Origin: Craterostigma plantagineum
Taxonomy: Eukaryota > Streptophyta > Magnoliopsida > Lamiales > Linderniaceae
Length of the DNA: 64,000 bases
Assembly: GCA_027422505.1 (NCBI GenBank)
Contig: JAPQWV010000050.1
Span: 2,046,001 to 2,110,000 of the forward strand
Reading direction: 5' to 3'
Of this stretch, positions 52,357-63,679 are shown one piece after another; the first letter of the stretch is position 1; every line of letters starts with the position of its first letter. A model generated the notes under the pieces. The model had not been told where the DNA came from. It did no database searches and was given only the letters and a program-made list of their open reading frames with translations. The translations under genes and the position numbers were made by a program.

Positions 52357-52566
52357 ATATTTAAAAAAATGGCCACATGGTCAACGTTAAATTAATAGCC
52401 CCGTCGATTTTTTATGTTTTTTAAAATAATTCGAATTAAGGGTATTTACGTCATTTGACAGGGTATCTTTTTAAAAATAAAGGGGGTTTCCTACTATATA
52501 GTACGGGTCCCCTGCTCAGTGGACCTGTGCTATATAGCAGGGGTCTCGCCCATCTTGTGCGTAACA

Positions 52567-52845
52567 TGGGGGGGACCCCTGCGCTGTGTGCGGGGGACCC
52601 TGCGCTGTGTGCAGGGGGACCTCTGTGCTGTGTGCGACTGCAGGGACCCCTGTGATGTGTGCGGGTCTCCTGCGCTGTGTGCGGGGACCCTGCGCTGTGT
52701 GCGGGGACTCCTGTGCTGTGTGCGGGGGACCCTGCGCTGTGTGCGAGGACCCCTGCGCTGTGTGCGAGGACCCCTGCGCTGCTGCCCGCACACAGCGCAA
52801 GGGTCCCTGCACACAGCGCAGGGGCCCCCACACACATGGCAGGGG
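52567..52845 (+). repeat. GC-rich CTGCGCTGTGTGC array with inverted end copies
   Basis: About a dozen copies of a 17-20 bp unit (GGACCCTGCGCTGTGTGCGG) lie in one direction. From about 52787 two or three copies run in the opposite direction (GCACACAGCGCA). The transcript or single strand could fold into a long hairpin. It is open in several frames on both strands, which is a composition effect. Confidence 0.85.
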
Positions 52846-52883
52846 ACCCGCCCATGTTGCAAAAAAATAAAAAAGATTACGTG

Positions 52884-52951
52884 TTGGGGATTTGAACCCA
52901 TGACCTACTACTTGAACATCGGACTACACAACCACTGGACTACAATCCACC
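52884..52951 (-). repeat. tRNA-like sequence
   Basis: On the minus strand TAGTCCAGTGG fits the internal A box and GGTTCAAATCC fits the B box of tRNA promoters at a tRNA-like distance. The T-arm stem and acceptor stem pair poorly, so it is not a functional tRNA. A tRNA-derived SINE head or a tRNA relic fits best. Confidence 0.4.
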
Positions 52952-53264
52952 CGCCCACCCTTTTGTGACCACGATAACAGATATCGATTTCAAAAAGTGG
53001 GACCCATTTAGTAAGGGTATAACTGTCATTATACACTTGGAGGCTATTTTTTAACATTGACCATGTCAAAGGCCAACTTTTTAAACGACCCCATTCTATC
53101 TATTTTATTAATGTTCAAGCCCTTTTAAAACTGTTAAATTTTAATTCAATTGTATAAACTAGGTATTGACCGTGCGATGCACGGGACGCTGCATGATTGA
53201 TGTCGTTTAATTTGTTATTGGTAAATATGTGGTGATTACAATTTTTATGCAGTATGTAGACAAT

Positions 53265-54036
53265 TAAATGTCAAATGCTTAGAATGTAAGACGGGTAAAT
53301 AATTGTTCGGCCATAGATATTCGACAAATACATGCCGTTCATATCATGTGTATATTAAGTTTGTCGCAAAAATAGTGCCGTCTACGCAAAGACTAAGCAT
53401 TTTCACTAGAAAAGAAATTGCACGACCTATCGATAGGCGTACAGTTCTTTCAATGTTTCTGTTTTACTCGGGAGTTCCTATCTCACAAAAGGTGTATCTT
53501 TAATTTAGGTACTTCATTTGTTAATGTTAGTGTTAAAAGGATGTTTATGTTTGAATTGATGAACTGATTTCACATTCTTTTAATGCATAAGATTAGTGGA
53601 GCAACAATGCTCAACCTATCGCTGCTCCCTTCTGTTTGATTGAATTGATCGACTGACTACAAAATTTTCCTTTTTCATTCATACACTTGTCCCATGAAGA
53701 TATGCACTGTTTTTTCTACTGTTACATTAAAGAAAAATTTATAACCTAATTGGTACTTTGTTTTTACAAATATTGTAAGAGTTGTTTGAGAGTTCGCTTA
53801 TAAATTATTGCATATCAATTTTGTCAGATTCTGCATATTTAAGCATGTATGTCTTTTTAAAGTTGTAGGACTGATGTATGTCTTTTAAACCTGTAAGACT
53901 GCTCAAGTTGTAATATTGATAATGAAATTGTAGGAGTGTTGATAGTCGACAAATCTTCGCCGTTTATATCACGCATATAAAGTAGTATGCACACACTATT
54001 GTATGCATATCAATAGGCGGACGGTTCTTCACGATG
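53265..54036 (+). repeat. Direct repeat about 770 bp, left copy
   Basis: Closely matches 56437-57203 in the same orientation, from AATGTCAAATGC..GTAAATAATTGTTCGG to GGCGGACGGTTCTTCACGATGA. A third, shorter and more diverged match lies at about 55725-55905. It lies about 105 bp inside the Helitron 3' end. Confidence 0.85.
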
Positions 54037-54039
54037 ATT

Positions 54040-54578
54040 TCATTTATCTGATTCGTTGAAAATTTCAGTGTCCATAGAGATCTGGGAGTACTTGTCTTGA
54101 ACCCTGGTGCGTTTATTTCCAACTATAGGTGTAGCGTCATCAGCATGTTTCCTTTGCACACGTTTTAACACCGACTGTTGTTTTTCAAGCATCAATGCGC
54201 CAACATTACAGGCCTCTTGTTGGTCAATACCTCGACGTTGCATGCGTCCTGTAATTATTTATAAGCATGAGGTTTGTAAGCCTTTTTTTCCCGGAAGATT
54301 CAGTCGAATATTTTTGTAAACAAAATTGTCATACCAAGCGTATTTTCAATCTCGGACAGTCTCTGCAGAATTTCCATGCACCATGTGTTCAACTTGTTTG
54401 TGGATCGATTTACTAAATCAGCAATTGCATCACACCTTGCATGTAATTCATCGAATTTCCGTCCTGTGTAGTCAGTATGCAAATCTATCTTTTTGTTGGT
54501 TGTTTGAACCAGTTCGTTCATGGTATGCTGTATTGTTGTAAAACTCTGATTTAGAAAGGCACGCAACTGTTCCAACAT
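54040..54578 (-). CDS. Small two-exon coiled-coil protein, unknown function
   Basis: Exon 1 (54578-54335) reads MLEQLRAFLNQSFTTIQHTM and ends RLSEIENTL. An 86 bp intron (54334-54249) has GTATGA at its start and ATTACAG at its end. Exon 2 (54248-54040) reads RMQRRGIDQQEACNV then NKRTRVQDKYSQ, ending in a stop. The exons join in phase to give exactly 150 codons plus stop, which supports a real gene model. The protein is hydrophilic with heptad-like spacing, and KKID.. and NKRTR are basic patches. I do not recognise the family. It lies between the long direct repeats inside the probable Helitron. Confidence 0.45.
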
Positions 54579-56436
54579 TTTGAAATATAGTAATTATTAT
54601 AGGGATTATTGTGACATACGTTGTTTGGAGTAGGGCTTGTGAAGTTTGTAAGTTACATGGTATGTTGAGGGTAATATATAGTACTTGAAATATTAATTGC
54701 ATGAATATGGATAGTCAACATTCAATGATGGAATACGAATAGTATGGCATTGGATGTCTCTCTCACAATTACACAGATACAATGGATGTATATTAATACG
54801 AAGTGCATGCAGTCTTGATCACATCAGGATGAACCTGTAAAATGAGTTGCCCAATGCTCTTGTTAATTGGTGATTGTAGATACATTAAGGTAGCGCCTGT
54901 TGTTTTATTATATAAAGCTTAATAAATATGGAAGCCGTCATGTAATTAATTTATGGATGATCGTAGTACATGAATTGATGTTGTAACTTATCAATAACTA
55001 TGAATCTATCTAGCCAATCATCATCTGGAATGGTTAATAGTAATGACGGTGCATTTGAAATTTTATTTGTTCCCAATGGCATTTATAATTCGTCCCATAA
55101 TATTCCGCCTATTTTCACAAATTAATTTTTGTACAACTATTACTCAGGGCTAGAAATTGTTTTTTACGAACATGCAAGAATTGTTTGGTGGGAAATGTTC
55201 TTAGAAATTTGTAGGTGTTAATGTTGTCATTCAATAAACTTGATTAACACGTCACACAGTAGTGCAGTATATTGAATTTATATAATTCAAGCGTTTCCGA
55301 GGAGATTCATGTCCGACTGTATTGATTTAAGTTGTTTAAGTGTTGTATGACAGTTAATGTTGGCTGCCATGTGTACTTGGTAGATGTATGATTGGTAATG
55401 CAAGGCAGTCTGACTACCATGTGAAATACAGTTTATTATGTTTTTCGCCAAAATAGCGTCGTCTATGCAATGAGTAAACATCATCACTATCGCAACTACA
55501 GACGTAAATTAATTTTCCTGGAATAATTAACGATAAACTAATTGGTACTTCGTGTTTGAACGAACGTACAAGCCAACTGTATGAATGACTGATTGTGTGA
55601 ATAAGTAAAACTTGCTAAAGTTCTAGTACAACCACGCCTACAATAACATCCACAAATAGGAAAAAAAAGTCGTCCTTGACATTTAATTTTCTACATACTG
55701 CATAAAAATTGTAATCACCACATGTTTACAAATATTGTAAGAGTTGTTAGGTTCAAAGCTCACTTAAAAATTATTGCATATCAATTTGATAGATTTTGCA
55801 TATTTAGACGATCTGACTTTTAAGGTTGTATGACTGTTGTATGTCTTTCAAAGTTGTAAGACCGCTGAAGATGTAAGACTAATAATGAAATTGCACGACC
55901 TATCGATATGCATTCAAACGGCGAAAGAGTGCTGTGAATTTCGTGAAGTGTGAACACTTCGCAGGTGTAAGAATACGACTTCTGTGACTTTAGGAGCTTC
56001 ATCCAGGTATGAGTTACATGGTGTATGACAGCTGCAGAGTAACAGTCATACACAGTTTATTTGAAAATTATGAGAAGATTATAATCAATAATATAAATAT
56101 GTCATTTTTTGTCTCGATATTTTGTTATTTATGGACAACTTAAAAAAATTTCTTCCAATATTGCCACCACATAAGAAAATCATACATAATTCTTCGCTCA
56201 TATGCAAAGAATTTCCGTGTAGGAGTCATACACTGTCTGTGTAAACATATAGTACATCAATTGTTGTATGGCACAAATGTGTTTTAAACTGATAAGACAT
56301 CAATGTTGTATGGCAGAAATATGTTAATGCTGTTATATGATCTATGTGTCTTATTCTACAGCTGACCAGACTATATGGATGCGATGTGCTTGGATGGATT
56401 TAGGAAATTTATTAGATGTATGACTGTTAAAAATGT
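54579..56436. other. AT-rich region between the direct repeats
   Basis: No recognised gene. About 55725-55905 is a rearranged, diverged partial copy of the flanking direct repeat (ACAAATATTGTAAGAGTTGTT, then AAATTGCACGACCTATCGATA in a different order). Confidence 0.45.
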
Positions 56437-57203
56437 TAAATGCATAGAATGTAAAATAGGTAAATAATTGTTCGGCCATAGATATTCGACAAATATATGT
56501 CGTTCATATCATGTGTATATTAAGTTCGTCGCAAAAATAGTGCCGTCTACGCAAGGACTAAACATTTTCACTAAGAAAGAAATTGCACGACCTATCGATA
56601 GGCGTACAGTTCTTTCAATGTTTCTGTTTTACTCGGGAGTTTCTATCTTACAAAAGGTGTATCTTTAATTTAGGTACTTCATTTGTTAATGTTAGTGTTA
56701 AAAGGCTGTTTATGTTTGAATTGATGAACTGACTTCAAATTCTTTTAATGCATCAGATTAGTGGAGCAACAATGCTCAACCTTTCGCTGCTCACTTCTGT
56801 TTGATTGAATTGATCGACTGACTACAAATTTTTCCTTTTTCATTCATACACTTGTCCCATGAAGATATGCACTGTTTTTTCTACTGTTACATTAAAGAAA
56901 AATTTATAACCTAATTGGTACTTTGTTTTTACAAATATTGTAAGAGTTGTTTGAGAGTTCGCTTATAAATTATTGCATATCAATTTTGTCAGATTCTGCA
57001 TATTTAAGCATGTATGTCTTTTTAAAGTTGTAGGACTGATGTATGTCTTTTAAACCTGTAAGACTGTTCAAGTTGTAAGATTGATAATGATATTGTAGGA
57101 GTGTTGATAGTCGACAAATCTTCGCCGTTTATATCACGCATATAAAGTAGTATGCACACACTATTGTATGCATATCAATAGGCGGACGGTTCTTCACGAT
57201 GAA
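56437..57203 (+). repeat. Direct repeat about 770 bp, right copy
   Basis: Partner of 53265-54036. It has a few percent of base differences and no large gaps noticed by eye. Confidence 0.85.
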
Positions 57204-57661
57204 CTGAATGTTAGAAACGTCTTGCTAAAATGTAATTGTCCGCAAAATTCCATGGAACATGGCAAACTGTCATTCATAAACATAAAGACATAGTTCCATC
57301 CGAAAAATAAAGAAAAACATAACATAGGCATTCTTGGGATTTTTTTCTTTTTAGTTTATTGTCCTTCTGCGTATTTGGAAAACATGTTTTGTTGTTTGAT
57401 CGTATTTTCACTGTTATGTCTAATGGATTAAACTTGTATGGCTGTCATGCACATACAAAGAACATGGACCGTTGCAAAACCCGAACGGCGAGTTCCGGCA
57501 GGGGATTTTCCCGGCGACGGCGTATGCATGGTCGATTGAGCATTGAGTGAAACAAAACATATAAGCACATCGACAGTTCCCAAGAGTGAAACACAAATTC
57601 AATGATCAGACATAATCAAGAAAAAACTAAAGCATACAGAAAATCAAGCTAAGAAACTGAC

Positions 57662-57970
57662 CATAGAGGTGTTGCATTGCGAGAAGCTGGCCGATTGAGA
57701 ATAGCCGTCCTAGAATTTGCCTTCCCCTCGACAATCACCTGAAACATACACTATCACCCTTCTAAAATGGTCGCCAATCACATAATAATTCAGTAAATAA
57801 AAAGCATTCAGGGAACCCAAAGAAAGAAAAGCGTCAGAAAAACTGACCAAATCGTCGGATTCATCAATCATTGGGTTACTGCTCAAAAAGATGAATGATT
57901 CTGTAGCAATACCAAGTTGGGGGGGGGGGGGGGGGAGGGGGGGCTCTTCCACCTTAGCTTTAAACACCAT
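57662..57970 (-). pseudogene. 3-hydroxyisobutyryl-CoA hydrolase-like gene fragment
   Basis: The minus-strand exon 57738-57662 reads VIVEGKANSRTAILNRPASR. It resembles the conserved start of the hydrolase domain in plant CHY1-like mitochondrial proteins (VEGKA-SR-AILN-PSSLNAL). It has an acceptor TTTCAG before it and a donor GTCAGT after it. The preceding open stretch 57970-57848 (MVFKAKVEEPPLPPPPP..NPMIDESDDL) ends in another GTCAGT donor and joins it in phase. The proline run is encoded by a G homopolymer at 57919-57943. The end of the exon is altered (NATPLW where LNALTTPM is expected), and later exons are missing. Probably a fragment carried by the Helitron. Confidence 0.5.
57919..57943 (+). 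repeat. Poly-G tract
   Basis: About 25 bases, all G except one A. The length is prone to sequencing and replication error, so the frame of the overlapping open stretch is uncertain. Confidence 0.8.
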
Positions 57971-58749
57971 CGGGCGAGTAATTCAGATTTAAAGGATTGC
58001 ATTTTCCTCCAAAACCCTTCTTTCGCCAATTCTTGGATGAAAATTAACAACTATCAATCGCAATTGACAGCTAAATCACATAAAAAAACACTCACCTATA
58101 CATCTCCCACGAAGCGAAATACGATACCGTTGTTATCTGATGTCTTTTCAACACTCCCACCAAGCAACGATAACATAGCGACCCAGACATGCGAGGGCGG
58201 TTTGTTTCGAGTCATGTTGGGTCGAAATCTGCAAATTACGCCTTTGCCTCGTTCGAGTATTGACATGGGTGGCAGCTTTCATTCTCTTCATCCGTAGCTT
58301 TACTCGATACTGGGGCTTATTAATACTCCTTTTGCCAACCAAATATCATGGAATTTACAAACCAACGGATAAGTGCATAATTAATTCAACATGTAGAGAT
58401 AACCAAAACGCACAAACACACATGCATAAAATTCGATCTCATAAATATAAGAACAAAACCAAAGAAAGAAAAGGAGAATCATACACCACCACAAGATGAT
58501 ATCTATCCTCCCAAGTCGCAAGAATGCTATTGCCGCCCATTCAAGTAAGCAATTCTGCCATTAATTCCCAAAGAAATATTGAGTTCCGACCCAGAGCAAT
58601 AAACTGACAAAAAACAACATAGGCATACGAAACCCATAAAAATACCCTACGAATCATAAACGAACAATAAGGTACCTAAGTTAGTTTCGTACCGCTTAAC
58701 TTCAACATTCCCAACGAACAATGTATCTCCATTGAAAGCGTCCCCTACA
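57971..58749. other. No recognised gene
   Basis: Mixed-composition sequence upstream (minus strand) of the hydrolase-like fragment. Open stretches are short and show no recognisable domain. Confidence 0.35.
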
Positions 58750-61560
58750 TGCTGTCAGATGGTTTGGTAAACCATGTGCTCACCTAATCCAAGGAATGGG
58801 ACACCGCCCAAGACCACCGCCCAAGAAATTAACATATATATAATATTATATTAATATTATAATAATTATTAGAGGCATGATTTGCCTATAAAAGGGCAAC
58901 GTGAGATTCATTAGAACATACACCAAAGAAAGAAAAAGAAGAGTGAGGGAGAAAGAAAAGAGAAAAAAATAGAGGGTTTGTTCGGTATTTGCTCCAACTA
59001 TAAAGAGAGATAGTGTGTGTTTTCTCCTTTATAGATTGAGAGTTTGTAACCCCTATTTTTACCCCGTAATAAATTTCTACCTCGGCCGTGGTTTTTTACC
59101 CCAAGTTAAAAAGGGGTTTTCCACGTAAATTCCCGTGTTCCATTTATCCTCACAGTCATTTCCAATTTCATTACGCTGTCCATTTCGCAACAAGTGGTAT
59201 CAGAGCCAATCCTGATTGATATTCCAATTATGCTCTGTGGTTGCAGCTTTGTCTGATCTTCCACATCAGAAAGGATATCGAAAAGGTTTATCGTTACGGA
59301 AGAGTTTTTTGGCAAGTCGTGGTAATAGACTGTGTAAGTAAGTTCTGTCTAGGTGGCTGGTGCCAAGCGGGACACATAGTGACCCCACCAGATCTCATCT
59401 GGGAATTTACTTAGAAGGGTAATTTGTCTTGAAAGCTGGTCGCTACCCTTTCTGCAAATTATCTGATCAGTACTATTTGGCTGGACTGTCAAATTTCTCC
59501 GACGATAGCGACGTGGGAAAAATGGCAGCTAAAATGAAACTGAGAAATTCAACGGGAGAAACTACTCACTGTGGAAAATGAGGATAAAGGCAATTTTACT
59601 CAAAGAAAATTGTCTGGAAGCGCTCACTGGCAGACCAACAACTATTGTTAGTGATGCCAAATGGAGGAAGATAGACGGGAGAGCAATCGCCAATATTCAT
59701 CTGACCTTAGCAGATGACATATTATCAAGTGTAGAAGAGAAGACTAGTGCGAAAGAAATATGAGACCATCTTGAGAAGTTATATCAAGTCAAGTCACTCC
59801 ACATCCGAATTTTCCTCAAAAGAAAATTATACCATCTACGAATGGAAGAATCTTCTTCAGTGACCGAGCACATCAATAAGTTGAATACTTTGTTCTCTCA
59901 ACTTAAAGACTTGGACTACAAAATAGAGCCAAGTGAACGTGCCGAGCTTCTACTGCGAAGCCTGCCAGACTCCTACGATCAACTTGTCATCAATCTGAGC
60001 AACAACCAAGCTGCGGGAAAACTTATGTTCGACAATATTGCAGCTGCGGTTCTCGAAGAAGAAAGTCGACGCAATAACAAAGAAGACAAGTTGATAACGT
60101 CCCAACAGGCGGAAGCATTGGCAGTGACGAGGGCAAGATCAGGAGCACGTGGTCCAAACGTGAGCCGAAAACGGACAAGACTCGGAGAGTCTGGTCCCAG
60201 TGGGAGTCAAAAACGGCAAAACCTTGTTATGAAAAATAAAAAGGCTATAAAGTGTTACCACTGTGGCAAGAAAGGTCATCTGAAGAAAGATTGTTGGGCT
60301 CTATACATAAGTCAGTCAGATTTAACAGTAACAAACATAACCAACATTACCCTTACAGGATCTGAGAATTACTCCTATTGGAGCAATTCAATTCTTTTGT
60401 CCCTTACTGCCAAAAACAAAACCGGCTTCATTTATGGAACAGTACCAATCCCACAGGACAAGGAATTAGTCAATGACTGGGAGAGGTGCAATGCAATAGT
60501 CTTATCTTGGCTTTTAAATTCCCTTAGTACTGAACTAAGAGTTAGATATACCTATGCTAAGTTTGCCTCAAAAGTTTGGGAATCTCTTGAGAAAACCTTC
60601 AAAAATATAGATGGTTCTAGGAAGTTTAGTCTACAGCAGTCTATATATAATCTAAAGCAAGGTAATGATAGTGTATCAATATATTTCTCTAAATTACAAC
60701 ACCTGTGGGATGAAGTCGAAGCACTGACCACAGGACCAATTTGTACCTGTGATGCCAGTGAACATCAACAGAATCTCAATGAAGAACAAAGGCTTATGCA
60801 GTTCTTAATGGGTCTTAGTGAAAACTACAATTTTATAAGAAGCAACATTTTACTACAACATCCACTGGCAAATGTTCTTCATGCTTACAACATGGTAAGC
60901 AGGGAAGAATCACACAGAGAGGTTATGCAAACATCTGATAATAATACCTCAATTTTCTTGAATAAAGCCTTTAATAAATCCAGTCAAAACAGTGCTTCTC
61001 AAAACTCTTTAGTGTGTAAATTCTGTGGAATTAGAGGTCACTCAGTTGATAGATGTTACAAACTTATAGGCAATCCTAATAGCTACCAGAACAATACTAA
61101 TGCCTACAGCAATAATAGCAATAACCCTGTTATATGTAAACACTGTGGTATTAAAGGTCATCCTATAGAGAAGTGCTTCAAACTGTTTGGTAGACCAAAT
61201 AAGAATAGTCAAAATCATAACAATACCAAAAGGCCCCCAAACTGGAGCACCAATAAAACTGCAAATGTAGCAGAGATCAATCAAAATATCTCAGAAACAA
61301 TAACCCCAAGTCTGTCTATAACACAATACAGCAAATTGCTGAAACTGCTTGAAAAAGAGAATCCAGGTGAAGCTAATCAAGACATCATGGCAGGACCCAC
61401 AGTCCCTGAGAGTAATGGGGATTGGTGAGCTGAGAGGAGGTCTGTACTACTTCAACAACAATGTAATTGGTAAACAGAGTAAGTCTGGTAAGGGACAAAA
61501 CTGGACATTCTGTCAAAGGGACTGAGGCTGGAAAGCCACATAATACAGTAGGTTCTTTTC
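58750..61560 (+). mobile_element. Copia element with fused double gag, 3' truncated
   Basis: LTR-like sequence ends at about 59192 (..TTTCGCAACA), followed by the primer site AGTGGTATCAGAGCC. Two gag regions of different copia lineages follow, then about 100 bases of GAG-pre-integrase (GELRGGLYYFNNN) in another frame. There is no integrase, RT, RNase H or 3' LTR. The LTR start was not resolved. Confidence 0.7.
59522..61428 (+). pseudogene. Two copia gag proteins fused in frame
   Basis: The first gag begins ATGGCAGCTAAAATG (59522) with an early frameshift. It reads MRIKAILLKENCLEAL and has a stop at 59761-59763. From 59842 to 61428 there is one uninterrupted frame of 528 codons. Residues about 1-155 are the end of gag one (LLLRSLPDSYDQLVINLS) with knuckle CYHCGKKGHLKKDC. 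At CWAL it joins directly to the start of a different gag (YISQSDLTVTNITNITLTG, NYSYWSNSILLSL), which carries two further knuckles, CKFCGIRGHSVDRC and CKHCGIKGHPIEKC. Both parts are clearly copia gag, but the second is of the type that starts with a Ser/Asp-rich leader. Whether the fusion is expressed is unknown. Confidence 0.8.
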
Positions 61561-62310
61561 TTAATGAAAAATATTTTTCGGCCCATCATCGTGAGGCGGG
61601 CTGTAGAAATAGACCCTTAAATGGGTCACCACGATGATTGGGCCCAAAAATATTTATCTGGCCCACAAGGTCAATTGCAGCCCAGTTCTATATAAATGGG
61701 GTGTATTTGATCTAAGTGAATACATTGTGGGCTAAAACAATATGCACTAACAGTTTCGGGGGGCCGATGTACTATTCCGGGGACTATCAAATAATTACCC
61801 AAAAAACCCTCCTAATCGACCTCAGATCTCGACAGATAGAAAACCCTCCTTCATCACAAAAGAACCCTAATTTTTGAACAGTCTTGACTCTCTTTAGATT
61901 TCTTCTCTGAGCGGTACACATTCTTGGCTTGTGTTTTTGATACACAGCTTGTTTTCAATCTGAGGTCCTTCATCTTCATCTTTTCAACAGCACAAGGTCG
62001 ATCTCCTATCGTCTAAGTGCGCCGATAGTCCCCGTTCTCGGCCGAAACGTTAGCTGCTACATTTGAGCTTCGTCTCCCTTGCAGATAAGCTTCTTTTGCA
62101 TATTTTTGTGTATTTTACAAAGTGTTTAGTGATCTGTGATTCAGATCTGAATATTCAAGTGTATCCTGTTTCGTGCAAGTATTGTATTTCCTTGAAGAAC
62201 AGTGAGAAATCCTAGTTTAACACGCTACACAACAACAATTATCAATGTGTTATTCTACAATCTAATGCTTCATATGTACATATATATAGTTATAGGAGAT
62301 TCTGTAATAT
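61561..62310. other. No recognised gene
   Basis: Contains an inverted pair (GGCCCATCATCGTG near 61580 and CACGATGATTGGGCC near 61629) and repeated GGCCCA words. The rest resembles untranslated or intergenic sequence. Confidence 0.35.
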
Positions 62311-62319
62311 CAGAAGGTT

Positions 62320-62880
62320 GAGGACAGAATTTCAAACCTATAGTTTCTTATATTTATAATCTGAGGATGGTCAAGATGGTCTCTGCCCCAACGGGAGCGT
62401 GAGCATGACCTTGGGCAGGAGACTGTTGCGCTCCAAACTTGCATTCGATTTCTCCGCGAAAAGCAGGAAATTACACACGAAAAAAAGAACATTTTAATTT
62501 TTTTTCTTTACTTATTCGGACATTGTAAGAAGCTGCAATAAACCTGTGGGGCTCCTCTTGATCGTGGATGGCTCTCTTCGGAGAAGCTCTTCCTCCTTTC
62601 AACGTTAATGCCTTTAAAGAAAATGTTAAATACAAAGAGCGTTATATCAAGGTAGGAAAGTTGCAAGGAAACTATGATTATAGACTGAAACAGAGGGGAG
62701 AGTTCTTGGCAAGAAGACAAAATTGATTGAAGACAAAAAAAAAAATAACTCATAAATATTGATTTTTTGAGCATCCATCTGAAAATATAAAACTGAAAAA
62801 CTGCATAATGTGACCACCAGCATAAACAGCTCTCCCTCAGCTGCCATCTCCTCACTTTTGCGCCTGGACTGAACCACATT
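62320..62880 (-). pseudogene. Possible exon remnants of an unidentified host gene
   Basis: The minus strand has an open stretch (62610-62510) reading KRAIHDQEEPHRFIAASYNV in one frame. A second stretch (about 62480-62350) is bounded by splice-like sites. I cannot name the protein. T-rich intron-like sequence separates the stretches. Low confidence that these are real exons. Confidence 0.25.
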
Positions 62881-63661
62881 TTCTTACAAGTTTCTTGGGT
62901 TATGACAGCTTCAACGAAAACACCAAAGGCAGAAACTCATCCCAATGATCAAAACTGAAATTTAATCAGCTAAATGTAAGATTTAATCATGGATTTAATC
63001 ACCAAACACCCATTTCTTTGTACTCGAATCAAATTTTTTATGTTTCGCCTTCGTGTATGAGAGAGGAGGAGATCGGTGGCGACGTATGACCGTACAATGG
63101 ATCAGTCTAAGTGCATCCTCCCGTAGATGAAATAAATGCTAGAAGCGCAACCATTAATTTTGACTATATTAATTAATAAAATAAAATGCTAGGAGGGCAA
63201 AATCGTAATTCTCACATATGATACTACTGATGTGTCAAGCAAGAGGGGATTCAAAGAACATATCCACTCACGGCTAATAATTCAAGGTATGTGAACAAAA
63301 TGAAAATGAACAGTCACTTAGAAATAATGATAGGAGGACAAACTTGTAAATGCAATTTCTTATGAGGCCAAGCGGGTTTATCACTTGTGTCGAGTCGACA
63401 CATACAAATGACCACCCTTCACATCATGTCTTAATTTTATGACAGGACGATCCTTCACATCATGTCTTAATTTTATGACGTTGAACCCGATAAAATAAGG
63501 AAACGTGTGCATAAAGCCTGTATGATTGTCATGCACATACGAAGAACATGGACATATTAATCTGCACTGCCATATACATTCAACGAAAAAAAAAAAGAAT
63601 TCTCACATTTTCCTAGGGGGGATTTGTTGCCACGTGTCATCGCAATAGGGTCCCTATCCAA
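62881..63661. other. Intergenic, within the probable Helitron 5' region
   Basis: No gene recognised. GTCATGCACATACGAAGAACATGGAC near 63529 is related to about 57442 (GTCATGCACATACAAAGAAC), another repeated word in this interval. Confidence 0.35.
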
Positions 63662-63679
63662 CTTTTATATTATACTAGA

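Larger units (their letters stand above)
52364..53088. mobile_element. Non-autonomous inverted-repeat element with GC-rich core
   Basis: The left end (TTTAAAAAAATGGCC-ACATGGTCAACGTTAAA..AATAGCC) and the reverse complement of the right end (TTTAAAAAGTTGGCCTTTG-ACATGGTCAATGTTAAA..AATAGCC) match over about 45 bp. Matching short AAGGGTAT..TA words continue further in. The core contains a GC-rich repeat array and a tRNA-like stretch. The target duplication is uncertain (ATCTATT occurs on both sides but at unequal distance). The superfamily cannot be assigned. Confidence 0.6.
53159..63679 (-). mobile_element. Probable Helitron with captured and nested sequence
   Basis: On the minus strand the 3' end is textbook: hairpin CCGTGCATCGCACGG (53184-53170), then 7 bases, then CTAG (53162-53159), followed by T. 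A matching 5' head, TCTAGTATAATATAAAAG, ends at 63679-63662 and interrupts a gypsy gag frame. No Rep/helicase protein is seen, so it would be non-autonomous. The interval also holds a copia and repeats, so the two ends may belong to different copies. The 3' end is strong. The pairing with 63679 is inference. Confidence 0.5.

Noticed and set aside
52884..52951. Functional tRNA gene
   Set aside because: A and B boxes are present, but the T-arm and acceptor stems do not pair, and the sequence sits inside a repeat element.
52451..52968. Several overlapping open frames of 66-149 codons on both strands
   Set aside because: All arise from the CTGCGCTGTGTGC repeat, which lacks stops in many frames. 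Not genes.
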